Part shown: piece after piece, positions 36,550 through 45,900 of the stretch
How the letters are laid out: each line of letters opens with the position of its first letter
Position numbering within the stretch: the first letter of the stretch is position 1
From: an uncultured Parabacteroides sp.
Lineage (GTDB): Bacteria > Bacteroidota > Bacteroidia > Bacteroidales > Tannerellaceae
Reading direction: 5' to 3'
Assembly: GCA_949298575.1 (NCBI GenBank)
Contig: CASFXH010000006.1
Span: 1 to 64,000, forward strand
Length of the DNA: 64,000 bases
The notes under the pieces: model-generated
Databases searched by the model: none
What the model was told of the DNA's origin: nothing
Seen by the model: the letters and a program-made list of their open reading frames with translations, nothing else
Position numbers and translations under genes: made by a program

Positions 36550-36623
36550 TAGCGAGACCGAGGATTGAACTCGGGACCTCATGATTATGAATCATGCGCT
36601 CTAACCAGCTGAGCTATCTCGCC
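36550..36623 (-). tRNA. tRNA-Met (anticodon CAT), elongator type
   Basis: 74 nt cloverleaf: acceptor GGCGAGA/TCTCGCT (first pair G-T), D-arm AGCTCAG...GAGC, anticodon stem CATGA/TCATG with loop containing CAT, T-arm with GGTTC-type GTTCAATCC loop. CCA is not encoded. The G1 start and TTCATAA loop suggest elongator Met; Ile2 (lysidine-modified CAT) cannot be fully excluded. Confidence 0.9.
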
Positions 36624-36644
36624 ATATCTCCTTGATTGACGCCG

Positions 36645-36675
36645 CAAAAGTAGATATTATTTTCTTCCCACGCAA
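36645..36675 (-). promoter_or_regulatory. tRNA-Met promoter (TTG-20-TACTTTTG)
   Basis: Minus strand TTG (36673-36675), 20-base spacer, TACTTTTG (36645-36652), about 20 bases before the tRNA. Exact consensus. Confidence 0.8.
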
Positions 36676-36813
36676 CAACTTCGCTCTTTTTTTCTGCATT
36701 TATTTTATCCCTATTTCATAAGACCTTAATAACGAGGATAATTTTCTGTAGAAAAAATTTGCTCATCCTGTTTTTTTTTCGTTCCTTGCATCCCGAAATC
36801 TAAGAGATATCGC

Positions 36814-37197
36814 ATGAGTAAAGAGAAATTTCATATAGAATATGTCTTTGACAAGGTTTCGAAGCGAAGCTTATGGAACCATGTTACGAGCGCGTTAGGC
36901 CTCTCGTCGTGGTTTGCCGACGAGGTGAACATTCGAGGTAATCGTTATATTTTCAGGTGGAAAAAGGACGTACAGGCGGCGGATATGATCTTGTGTGAAA
37001 CGGGAAAGAAGGTCCGCTATCGCTGGGTCGACGAGGAGGATCCCAACGCTTATTTTGAGTTTATCATCCATAATATAGAATTGACAGGCTCGACCGCGCT
37101 CGAGATCACGGATTTCACTGAGCCAGACGAGAAGGCGGATTCGATCGGCTTATGGGACTCGCAGGTCGAGACGTTGAAAAGGACATTAGGCATTTAG
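36814..37197 (+). CDS. START-like (AHSA1-type) domain protein
   Basis: 127 residues. The sequence KFHIEYVFDKVSKRSLWNHV, then GLSSWFADEVNIRGNRYIFRW and a C-terminal helix (GLWDSQVETLKRTLGI) fits the small START/SRPBCC helix-grip fold, which often binds hydrophobic ligands. It resembles a Bacteroidetes protein commonly found upstream of an LptF/G permease, as here. No catalytic residues are evident. A separate promoter starts the permease gene. Confidence 0.75.
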   Translation: MSKEKFHIEYVFDKVSKRSLWNHVTSALGLSSWFADEVNIRGNRYIFRWKKDVQAADMILCETGKKVRYRWVDEEDPNAYFEFIIHNIELTGSTALEITDFTEPDEKADSIGLWDSQVETLKRTLGI

Positions 37198-37214
37198 ACT
37201 TGTTTGGCTAAGTC

Positions 37215-37247
37215 TTCGTGACTTTATCGTTTTTCGCGCTAACTTTG
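37215..37247 (+). promoter_or_regulatory. promoter of LptF/G-ribBA (TTCG-21-TAACTTTG)
   Basis: TAACTTTG (37240-37247) matches TAnnTTTG, 21 bases before ATG 37269; TTCG (37215-37218) sits at the -33 spacing instead of TTTG. The placement rejects the GTG at 37218 as the start. Confidence 0.6.
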
Positions 37248-37268
37248 CCCACTCAAAATGAACGAGCG

Positions 37269-39260
37269 ATGTTTAAACTAAAACGATTATACGCCTTCAT
37301 GCTCCAGACCTTCTTGCCGTTGTTTTTCATGACATTCGGCATTTGTCTGTTTATCGTGCTCATGCAATTCCTTTGGCGCTATATTGACGATATGGTCGGA
37401 AAGGGCTTGAGTATCCTGGTCTTGGGCGAGATGTTCTTTTACGCGGCGCTTTTTCTCGTGCCGATGGCTTTGCCGTTGGCGATCTTGCTCGCTTCACTCA
37501 TGACCTTCGGGAATCTGGGGGAGCGCTTGGAGCTGTTGGCCATGAAATCGGCAGGAGTCTCCTTGATTCATATCATGCGGCCGCTGATCATTACGGTCAG
37601 CCTGATCAGTGTCGGCGCTTTCTTTTTCCAAAATAACGTGATGCCCGTCGCCCAAGTGAAGCTTTATACGTTGCTTTACTCCATGCGCCAGAAATCGCCG
37701 GAGCTGGATATTCCGGAAGGGATTTTCTATAAGGATATCCCGGGATTCAACGTGTATGTCAAGGAAAAGAATAATAAGACCGGCTTGCTTAAGGACTTGA
37801 TGATTTACGACTATTCGGAGGGTTTTAACAACGCCCGGGTGATCGTGGCCGATTCGGGACGACTGAAGACTTCGGCCGATAAGCTTTTCCTCATTCTCTC
37901 GCTTTTCAACGGGGAATCGTTCGAGAACCTGCGCAGCCAGGAGAACACGAATCGCACGACTACGGCGGTCCCTTACCGGCGGGAGACATTCTCGACAAAA
38001 GATATCCTCATCGAGTTTGACGCCAATTTCAACCGGACCGATGAGTCATTCATGCAAAACCAGTACTTGGGCAAGAATCTCAAGGATTTGCAACTTTCCA
38101 TCGACTCGATGAACCTCACGCTTGATAGTATCAAGGTGATCAACGCGGCCGATATTTACAAGAATTCCTACGTACGCAGCTTCCAGACGGGGCGGCGAGA
38201 CGAGGGAGAGAAAGGCGATTCGCTCGTCGGGACGAGAATCATTCCGCTCTTTGACATTGCCCAGAAAGAAGAAGCCGATTTCGATAAGATCTACGCCGAA
38301 TTGACGCCCAGTGGGCAAGCGTCGGTCCTTAATCGGGTGAAAACGTCTATTGAACGCATCCGGACAGACTATTATTTCCGGGCCTCGACCGTAGGGACGG
38401 AGGCCGCCAAAGTCCGTCGGCACATGACGGAATGGCACAAGAAGTTTACCCTATCGTTCGCCTGCATGGTATTCTTCTTTATTGGGGCGCCGCTGGGCGC
38501 GATTATCCGGAAGGGCGGATTGGGTATGCCGGTCGTGATCTCGGTGATCCTTTTTATTTTCTATTACATTATCGATAATATGGGTTTCAAGATGGCCCGA
38601 GATGGGGTTTGGCAGGCTTGGGAAGGCATGTGGCTCAGCTCGGCCGTGCTGGCCCCGATGGGGATTTTCTTGACTTATAAAGCGGTGAAGGACTCCGTGA
38701 TCCTTAATGCCGATACGTATCTCAACGCGTTGAAGAATTTGATCGGTAAACGTCCGGGGCGCAAGATCGAACGGAAGGAGGTGATCATTTACACGCCCGA
38801 TTACGCGGCCGCCCGTTCCGCCTTGGTGGCGCTCTCCGACGAAGTCGAGCGTTTCCTCAAAGGGCATCGGCGCTGGCTTAACTATCTGCGCTTTTGGCGG
38901 GATGGCGGGAAAGACCATGCCGCTGAAAAGATTGGGCAGGAAGTGGAAGCGATTGTCGAGGATCTCGCGAATTCAGACCAGAACTTGTTGCTCAATAAGT
39001 TGATGGATTTCCCGATCTTGACAGGCTATCATCGCTTCAATCCCGGTCTGGAGGGACGTGCGGGATTGCTCTTCGGACTCCTCGCTTTCCCCGTTGCCCT
39101 ACCTATATATTTATTGGCGACGTATCAGCGTAAGCTCCTTCGGCATGATATGCAAGTGATCCGGAAAACCTGTGGCGAGCTGGTGGAGATCATCGATACG
39201 AGGGTTCATTCTGTGGACAACAATTCGTATCTTCGCGAGGAATTAAAAAAAGGAATATGA
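37269..39260 (+). CDS. LptF/LptG-family permease (YjgP/YjgQ)
   Basis: 663 residues. N-terminal TM helices ([20 protein letters not shown], then [20 protein letters not shown]) match the YjgP/YjgQ family, the inner-membrane components that pull lipopolysaccharide from the membrane for the Lpt bridge. A periplasmic domain spans roughly residues 110-390, followed by TMs ([25 protein letters not shown]) and a further TM near the C-terminus ([21 protein letters not shown]). The family is usually about 360 residues; this one is nearly double, with an extra cytoplasmic segment and TMs after residue 490. Its stop overlaps the ribBA start by four bases. Confidence 0.85.
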   Translation: MFKLKRLYAFMLQTFLPLFFMTFGICLFIVLMQFLWRYIDDMVGKGLSILVLGEMFFYAALFLVPMALPLAILLASLMTFGNLGERLELLAMKSAGVSLIHIMRPLIITVSLISVGAFFFQNNVMPVAQVKLYTLLYSMRQKSPELDIPEGIFYKDIPGFNVYVKEKNNKTGLLKDLMIYDYSEGFNNARVIVADSGRLKTSADKLFLILSLFNGESFENLRSQENTNRTTTAVPYRRETFSTKDILIEFDANFNRTDESFMQNQYLGKNLKDLQLSIDSMNLTLDSIKVINAADIYKNSYVRSFQTGRRDEGEKGDSLVGTRIIPLFDIAQKEEADFDKIYAELTPSGQASVLNRVKTSIERIRTDYYFRASTVGTEAAKVRRHMTEWHKKFTLSFACMVFFFIGAPLGAIIRKGGLGMPVVISVILFIFYYIIDNMGFKMARDGVWQAWEGMWLSSAVLAPMGIFLTYKAVKDSVILNADTYLNALKNLIGKRPGRKIERKEVIIYTPDYAAARSALVALSDEVERFLKGHRRWLNYLRFWRDGGKDHAAEKIGQEVEAIVEDLANSDQNLLLNKLMDFPILTGYHRFNPGLEGRAGLLFGLLAFPVALPIYLLATYQRKLLRHDMQVIRKTCGELVEIIDTRVHSVDNNSYLREELKKGI

Positions 39261-40471
39261 GCGCAATTAAATTGAACACCATCCAAGAGGCTATCGAGGA
39301 TTTCAAAGAAGGCAAGTTCGTGATCGTGGTCGACGATGAAGACCGGGAGAACGAAGGCGATTTGATTATCGCCGCCGAGAAGATTACCCCAGAGAAGATC
39401 AACTTCATGCTCAAGAACGCGAGGGGCGTCTTGTGCGCGCCGATCACCCTTTCTCGGTGCGAGGAGTTGGATCTGCCCCATCAAGTGAGCAACAATACTT
39501 CCGTCTTGGGCACGCCTTTCACGGTGACGATCGATAAGCTGGAAGGCTGCTCTACGGGCGTTTCCGCCGCCGATCGGGCGGCGACGATCCGGGCGTTGGC
39601 CGACCCCGCGTCGACTCCTGAGACCTTCGGGCGCCCCGGTCATATCAATCCGCTCTATGCGCAAGACAAGGGCGTCCTTCGCCGGGCCGGCCATACGGAG
39701 GCGTGTATCGACATGTGTCGCCTGGCGGGACTTTACCCGGCCGCGGCGCTGATGGAGATCATGAACGACGACGGGACGATGGCCCGCTTGCCCGAGCTGC
39801 GGCGCATGGCCGACGAGCATGGTTTCAAGCTCATCTCCATTGCCGACCTGATCGCTTATCGCCTGAAAGAGGAATCGATTGTCGAGGCAGGAGAGGAGGT
39901 CGACATGCCGACGCGCTATGGCCATTTCCGCCTGATTCCTTTTCGCCAGAAAAGCAATGGTTTGGAACACGTGGCTTTGATCAAGGGTGAACTGGTGGGC
40001 GACGAGCCGGTGCTGGTCCGCGTGCATTCCTCGTGCGCGACGGGCGATATTTTCGGTTCACTCCGCTGCGATTGCGGTGACCAGCTTCACAAGGCTTTGC
40101 AAATGATCGAGGCGGAAGGACGAGGCGCCGTGATCTATTTGAACCAGGAAGGACGGGGCATCGGACTGATGGAGAAGATGAAGGCTTATAAGTTGCAAGA
40201 GAACGGGATGGATACGGTAGACGCCAATATTTGCTTGGGTCACCGGGCCGATGAGCGCGACTATGGCGTGGGGGCGCAAATCCTCCGCATCCTGGGCGTG
40301 ACGAAGATGCGCCTGATGACCAACAACCCCGTGAAGCGGGTTGGCTTGGAGGCTTACGGGCTGACTGTCGTCGAGAATATCCCCATCGAAATCGAGCCGA
40401 ATCCCTACAATGCCTTTTACATGAGAACGAAAAAGGAGCGAATGGGACATCTATTGCATAACATCAAATAG
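39257..40471 (+). CDS. ribBA: 3,4-dihydroxy-2-butanone-4-phosphate synthase / GTP cyclohydrolase II
   Basis: 404 residues, bifunctional enzyme of riboflavin synthesis. N-terminal DHBP synthase: [27 protein letters not shown]-terminal GTP cyclohydrolase II from residue ~207: zinc site [20 protein letters not shown], then [17 protein letters not shown] and LMTNNPVKR. Both active sites look intact. Translation is coupled to the permease gene by an ATGA overlap; aspC follows after 22 bases. Confidence 0.96.
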   Translation: MSAIKLNTIQEAIEDFKEGKFVIVVDDEDRENEGDLIIAAEKITPEKINFMLKNARGVLCAPITLSRCEELDLPHQVSNNTSVLGTPFTVTIDKLEGCSTGVSAADRAATIRALADPASTPETFGRPGHINPLYAQDKGVLRRAGHTEACIDMCRLAGLYPAAALMEIMNDDGTMARLPELRRMADEHGFKLISIADLIAYRLKEESIVEAGEEVDMPTRYGHFRLIPFRQKSNGLEHVALIKGELVGDEPVLVRVHSSCATGDIFGSLRCDCGDQLHKALQMIEAEGRGAVIYLNQEGRGIGLMEKMKAYKLQENGMDTVDANICLGHRADERDYGVGAQILRILGVTKMRLMTNNPVKRVGLEAYGLTVVENIPIEIEPNPYNAFYMRTKKERMGHLLHNIK

Positions 40472-40493
40472 TACCAAATTAATAAAACAGCGT

Positions 40494-41687
40494 ATGTTAC
40501 AAGTATCGGATCGCTTGGCCAGCCTGTCGCCCTCCGCGACGTTGGCCATGTCACAAAAGAGTGGCGAGCTTAAAGCGCAAGGCGTGGACGTCATCAACCT
40601 GAGTGTCGGGGAGCCCGACTTCAACACGCCCGACCATATCAAGGAAGCCGCCAAGAAAGCCATCGACGAGAATTACTCGCGTTATTCACCCGTAGCCGGC
40701 TATCCCGCGCTTCGCGAGGCGATAGTCCGGAAACTCAAGAATGAGAATCATTTGGATTATACCATCAACCAGATCTCGTGCGCGAATGGTGCGAAGCAGT
40801 CGGTCTGCAACACGATCCTGGCCTTGGTGAACGCCGGCGATGAGGTCATTATCCCCGCGCCTTTCTGGGTTAGCTATCCGGAGATGGTGAAGTTAGCGGA
40901 AGGCCATCCCGTGATTGTCCCCGCGGGCATTGAGCAAGACTTCAAGATCACGCCTGCCCAACTGGAAGCGGCGATCACGCCCCGTACGAAAGCGCTGATC
41001 CTCTGTTCTCCGTCCAACCCGACGGGTTCCGTCTACAGCGCGGATGAGTTGGCGGGTCTGGCGGAAGTCCTGAAGCGCTATCCGGAGATCATCGTGCTCG
41101 CGGACGAGATCTATGAGCATATCAACTACATAGGCCAGCACCACAGCATCGCCCATGTGGAGGGCATGAAAGACCGCACGGTGATCATCAATGGTGTTTC
41201 GAAAGCCTATGCCATGACAGGCTGGCGTATCGGTTTTATCGCCGGTCCGGAGTGGATCGTGAAGGCGGTCAATAAGTTGCAAGGACAGTATACTTCAGGC
41301 CCTTGCTCTGTCTCGCAAAAGGCGGCCGAGGCGGCTTATACGGGGACGCAAGAACCGGTCGAGGCGATGCGTCAAGCCTTCGAGCGCCGGCGCGACTTGA
41401 TCGTTCGCTTGGCGAAAGAAGTTCCCGGCTTTGAGGTGAATATGCCCGAAGGCGCGTTCTATCTCTTCCCCAAGTGCAGCGCCTATTTCGGTAAGCGTGC
41501 GGGCGACCGGGTGATCGAGAACGCGGACGACCTGGCGATGTACCTCTTGGAAGTTGGCCATGTCGCTTGTGTCGGCGGTACTTCCTTCGGCGCCCCCGAG
41601 TGCATCCGCATGAGCTACGCGACGAGCGACGAGAACATCACCGAAGCGATCCGCCGGATCAAGGAAGCGCTCTCGCTGTTGCGATAA
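40494..41687 (+). CDS. aspC: class I aspartate aminotransferase
   Basis: 397 residues. PLP-dependent fold-type I enzyme: NLSVGEPDFNTPDHIKEAA, CANGAKQSVCNT, CSPSNPTGSVYS, ADEIYEHINY and the cofactor lysine in NGVSKAYAMTGWRIGF (near residue 236). It is a subgroup Ib-like aspartate transaminase, exchanging the amino group between aspartate and glutamate. Probably co-transcribed with ribBA. The big hairpin at 41720 follows. Confidence 0.93.
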   Translation: MLQVSDRLASLSPSATLAMSQKSGELKAQGVDVINLSVGEPDFNTPDHIKEAAKKAIDENYSRYSPVAGYPALREAIVRKLKNENHLDYTINQISCANGAKQSVCNTILALVNAGDEVIIPAPFWVSYPEMVKLAEGHPVIVPAGIEQDFKITPAQLEAAITPRTKALILCSPSNPTGSVYSADELAGLAEVLKRYPEIIVLADEIYEHINYIGQHHSIAHVEGMKDRTVIINGVSKAYAMTGWRIGFIAGPEWIVKAVNKLQGQYTSGPCSVSQKAAEAAYTGTQEPVEAMRQAFERRRDLIVRLAKEVPGFEVNMPEGAFYLFPKCSAYFGKRAGDRVIENADDLAMYLLEVGHVACVGGTSFGAPECIRMSYATSDENITEAIRRIKEALSLLR

Positions 41688-41719
41688 ACAAGCAAAAGGC
41701 TGTGTCTAATTACGGAAAA

Positions 41720-41820
41720 GCACGCTGACAACGCCGATAGGGCAGATTTACGCGGATTATTTTTAATGATTTACAATTATAAATCCGCGTAAATCCGCTC
41801 AGTCTGCGTCATCTGCGTGC
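41720..41820. repeat. large imperfect stem-loop after aspC (MITE/REP-like)
   Basis: Arms of about 40 bases (41720-41758 and 41781-41820) with mostly matching segments: GCACGC...GATTTACGCGGATT and AATCCGCGTAAATC...GCGTGC. Loop AT-rich. AAATCCGCGTAAATCCG elements of this form are recurrent in Bacteroidetes genomes, so this is likely a dispersed repeat that may also act as a terminator. No transposase is nearby. Confidence 0.6.
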
Positions 41821-41848
41821 TTTCTTGATTTTAACTCAGCCCCACACT

Positions 41849-41989
41849 TCATTTTGTGACTTTATTCTCTTCCGCTTCTCTCTCCTTCCGGATCTTCCGG
41901 AGTTCATTTAACCCCCAAATAAGGGCACACAAAGACATAAATATAACGAGACCAAAAACGAGCAATAACATTTCACCCATCGTTATCAT
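41849..41989 (-). CDS. 46-residue membrane protein
   Basis: Starts ATG 41989 (MITMGEMLLLVFGLVIF) or ATG 41980. One transmembrane helix (LLLVFGLVIFMSLCALIWGL) followed by a highly charged tail (NELRKIRKEREAEENKVTK). It starts five bases after the stop of the DUF6722-like gene, so the pair is an operon. Short but convincing because of the coupling and the clear membrane-plus-charged-tail shape. Function unknown. Confidence 0.6.
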   Translation of the reverse strand: MITMGEMLLLVFGLVIFMSLCALIWGLNELRKIRKEREAEENKVTK

Positions 41990-41994
41990 AATGT

Positions 41995-42213
41995 TTATTT
42001 TTTAGAGTTTGATATTAATAGCAAAGCAAAACCGACGATTCCCGATACAAACACGGCAGTCATTCCCGCCCCAATTAACCAAATTGGATTGATATCCAAT
42101 CGCATGATGCCGGCTAGGATTATTCCACCGAAGACCAATTTGGATATATCAATGAGATACTTCCCTAATTCATCTAGCGCTAACTCGCGATTCGTTTTTC
42201 TTTCTTTTTCCAT
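41995..42213 (-). CDS. DUF6722-like small membrane protein
   Basis: 72 residues: charged N-terminus (EKERKTNRELALDELGKYL), then two hydrophobic segments (ISKLVFGGIILAGIMRL and WLIGAGMTAVFVSGIVGFAL). I associate this pattern with the Bacteroidetes family DUF6722. Function unknown. ATG 42213 lies below a consensus -7 box. Co-transcribed with the 46-residue protein. Confidence 0.7.
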   Translation of the reverse strand: MEKERKTNRELALDELGKYLIDISKLVFGGIILAGIMRLDINPIWLIGAGMTAVFVSGIVGFALLLISNSKK

Positions 42214-42263
42214 ACGTAAATATATTCATGTCTCGATTAATATTTTTCCATTCGTAGGCACCA

Positions 42264-42271
42264 CAAAGATA
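42264..42271 (-). promoter_or_regulatory. -7 box (TATCTTTG) of the two small membrane proteins
   Basis: Minus-strand TATCTTTG, exact TAnnTTTG, 50 bases before ATG 42213. Confidence 0.5.
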
Positions 42272-42313
42272 ACGAATATACGTGTGAAAAAGCATGCTTG
42301 GATTATGGTTTCT

Positions 42314-42399
42314 TTATAATGCCCATTGTAAGGTCGTCACTATTGGATTATAGCGAGCTTACAATAGGCGTTATGAACTCCTTATAATAGGCATTATAA
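42314..42399. repeat. intergenic palindromic array F (19-bp motif, 22-23 bp pitch)
   Basis: Motif CTTACAATAGGCGTTATGA at 42358-42376 and CTTATAATAGGCATTATAA at 42381-42399 (23 bases apart), and an inverted copy at 42314-42332 (centre 44 bases away, two pitches). Each copy is itself nearly palindromic around the GGC/GCC. Between them is a degenerate copy-like stretch. It lies between divergent genes, in a 694-base gap (42214-42907). Confidence 0.6.
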
Positions 42400-42484
42400 T
42401 ATATCCTGTGTATGAGATATTTATGAGGGTGGATCTTATTGGGGTGGTTGGCTCCTGCGGTTGAATTCCGCGTTGAAACGCCTC

Positions 42485-42576
42485 GCGGGCATCGGCCAAC
42501 GGCCCTGCGGGTGTTTTTTGCGTGCGACAAAAGCTATCTTTCTCCACCTCGAATGAGGGGGAGATGCCCGCAGGGC
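42485..42576. repeat. inverted-repeat element in the DUF6383 upstream gap
   Basis: GCGGGCATC (42485-42493) pairs with GATGCCCGC (42563-42571), and GCCCTGCGGG (42502-42511) pairs with CCCGCAGGGC (42567-42576). A third hairpin ATAATGT-acgcgcga-ACATTAT is at 42603-42624. The GC-rich part looks like a dispersed Bacteroidetes repeat; small open frames over it are not convincing. Confidence 0.4.
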
Positions 42577-42773
42577 AGAGGGGGTAAAGACCCCTATATA
42601 TAATAATGTACGCGCGAACATTATATATATATTATATCTCCATCTTCCATCCTTATGTTTTGATTTTTCATCTTATCAGCCCCGTTAGTCGCGCAGGGGC
42701 GGGGTTTCGTTCGGAAAATCCAATACTGCGGATAAGAAAGAATCAAGAATCACAAAAAAAGTGGGGCAAGAGG

Positions 42774-42803
42774 TTGTTGGTTTCAAAGAAAGACGTACCT
42801 TTG
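42774..42803 (+). promoter_or_regulatory. promoter of the DUF6383 surface protein (TTG-19-TACCTTTG)
   Basis: TTG (42774-42776), 19 bases, TACCTTTG (42796-42803). The transcript would carry a leader of about 95 bases with a TGTCGC/GCGACA hairpin (42807-42838) and an AT-rich stretch before ATG 42908. Confidence 0.75.
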
Positions 42804-42907
42804 TCATGTCGCAAAAAAGGGAACGTCCGCACGCGACAAGGACGACCCTGACATCATGATGATAAGACATTTTTTTAAACCTAAGTTTTATATTTAATTA
42901 TTTTATT

Positions 42908-45900
42908 ATGAACAAAAAGTTTTCTACTTTGATGGCCGGCTTGATGCTGGCTTCTGCGTTCTCGGCTAATGCCGTGATTGACGCAGGGAACAATGCTAAG
43001 TACGAGAACGGTAAGTATTACTTGTTGGGTAATGGGAGTAGTTATATTTCCGTTGTCTCAAATCCTGATGGTGATACTGACGGGGCTTATGGTGACTTAG
43101 TGTTGAAAACAGCAACAGACATTGATGACAATTTGCAAGAGACTCGTGAAGCTCTTTGGAAAGTTAATGTAACGACGGGTACGCAAGGACAAGCTCCGCG
43201 CTATACCTTCCAAAATGTCGCTACAGGTCTTATGCTGAGTGTTCCTGTTCCTCCGAGCTCGACTCCTGTCGATGCTGAGATTTCTGGTTCGATGATGGAG
43301 TGGTATAATGGTACGGTTTCGACTAATATTCAAACCCCTTCTCCATTGATGTCCTATGTGAGCGCAAATCAAGTTGTTTATTTTACTGAAGGTGCTAGTG
43401 GTGAGTTGCAAGTAACGAAGTCAGCTCCTAACAGTGTCACAAGCGCATTTCAAGTAAAGCCTTATACTGCTGAGATCATTAACGACTTGACGGCAGATCA
43501 GCTTAACCAAGAGCTTGATCCTTATGTAGATCCGGATAAGAGCTATTTCTCATTGTCTTTTAATCGTGACGTGACGGATGACGCTTCGACGAACTTGTTT
43601 GCTGCAACGGAGTTGAAGGCTGAGCAGGTTTCGAGAACTACTTATGTAAGATTGCAGGCTAAGGACGTAAAGGTTGACGGTGCTCAAGCTTATATCGTTG
43701 TGGATACTGCTTATTATGCGGGTTCTGAGAATATCGCTAAGCTGGTGAAGTTCACTTATGCCGCAAAGAACAGTGAGGCTAAGCATCCGAACGGTATCAA
43801 TCGTTATGAGAAGTCTTTTGAGTATAACTTCTCTTATGATCCGACGGAAGATCGCCTTTTGATCCGTTCTCATGGTTATCTGCTTCAGAGAGAAGATGCC
43901 GCAGGTAATCCGGATCCTGTATTGATAGCAGACGATAATGAATTGGCGTATAAGGATTATGAGTATCCTCGTTATACTGCTTGGGGTGTGGCTGCTGATG
44001 GTGAAGATGAAGTTGCTGAAGGTATAGATATTACGGCAACTCCCGCTCCATTGGCAATTGTTTCCGATGATAATAATGCTGCCGCTCCGTTTGTTCGTTT
44101 GGTTGAGTTGAGCTCTGTTCGTGAGTTGACAGTTTCCAATATTCCTGGTAAGGTTTCAGAAGTGGATGATCTTGATAAAGGTATGAACACCGTTGTTAAG
44201 ATTGGTATCCAAAATATTTATGAGCCGACAACGATCGCTGATGGTCTTTACTTGATCCGTTTGGTGGAGAATGATGTTCGGACGAAGATCGCTGATAATT
44301 CTTATGCTGCTTCCGAGGGTGATTACTATATCGCTAATTTGGGTGGTGCCTTTGGTTATGTAGAGCAAGCTCGTAATCAAGATTTCCAACACATGCCGGC
44401 CGCTCAATGGTACGTGAAGAAGCAAGGCACGAGCTCTACCGCTCCTGTCACGATCACGAACCGTGAGTTCTCTGATCATGCTGATCGAAGTATTCTTGCC
44501 GGTAGCCTCCAAGCCTTCAAGTCTGGTGACAACGTATTCTTCACAGCGAACAACTTCACGTATGCGGGAAGCCGTGATACTTTGGAGTTCATCAAGGTTG
44601 AGAATACGACAGACGCTCACCTGGGTTACAAGTACGTGACGAAAGAACAAGCTTCTGTTGAGACTTACGTATTCAACTATCTGCATGGCTTGTCTTTGGA
44701 GAATGGTTTGAATACGCCGTCAGACAAGGATTCTTTGGTACGTGTGGACGAGACGGGTGCGAAGGCTGAGTTCCGCTTGATCCCGGTTGTCACGGACGAT
44801 AGCTATGGTATTCAATTGGATGAAAAGGCTACAGGTATCGCTAACTTGGAGCGTAACGTTTACTACATCCAAGCTTACGACAACTCGAAATTCGAGGGCA
44901 CTCGTTATCTGGCTTATGACCGTGCTTCTAAGAGCTATGTGATGTCTACGACTCCGACTCCTTATTTCTTGAAAGAGAATAACGACATTGACGATACGCA
45001 TTACTATGCTTTGGTTGAGGCAGAATTGTTAGGTGGTGATCCGTATCCTGTAATTGATGAGGAGACAAAGGAACTCATAGGCTATTACTATAGCTATTAC
45101 GATGAGGATGGTGAGCCGATCGTAATGGATGATAGCAAGAATGTCGCTTTGTATACGCTTGATATTGAGAAGGGCGAATTGAACCGGTTGAAGATTGCTG
45201 CTAGGCCTACTACTGTTTCTGATTCACCTATAGCAGATCCTCAAGATCCGCATGACGGAGATGCTAAGTATGCTTTGTATAATAAGAAGGATAATAGCAA
45301 TGAGGCGCAAGAAGGTTTGTGGGAATACTACTCCTATTATGATGAGACTGATATTAAATATGCTTATCGACAAGTAGGTGGCAATTCTACAGGTTACGCT
45401 TACAATCGTGTATCTGTCGATGACAACACTTTGGACTTGACGATTGCGAATATTGATGACAAGTGGACTCAAGAGATCCGCGTCTCCGCGTTCGAGGTAG
45501 CAACGAATGACTCTCCGTTGTATCGTCGCTTCAATGGCGCCGCTCCTGAGACTTACGGTACGGCCGCTAACGCTCCGTTGAACCTGAAGTTCTTCCGCTT
45601 CAATAACAACAGCGAGTACTTGTTCGAGAATCAATCGGCTGACAACGCTTACCGTGATGGTATCAGTGACAAGTCGATCAGCTTCTTGGGCGTAAACAAC
45701 GCGTTCCAATATCCGGAAAGCGAGACTCGTTCTTACACGATGTTTGTCGATACGGCTTATGTACGCTACAATACTCGTATGCCGCAATACTTGATCGGCA
45801 TTCGTCCGGAAGTTGTACCGGGTGACACGATCTGGTGTAACGCGACGAGCGCTCACCACCATGAGACGTTGGCCGATTCGTTGGCTTGCGACCATACGGT

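Noticed and set aside
42348-42621. 60-codon minus-strand frames rich in Arg/Pro
   Set aside because: They cover an inverted-repeat element and array F; composition looks like repeated noncoding DNA.
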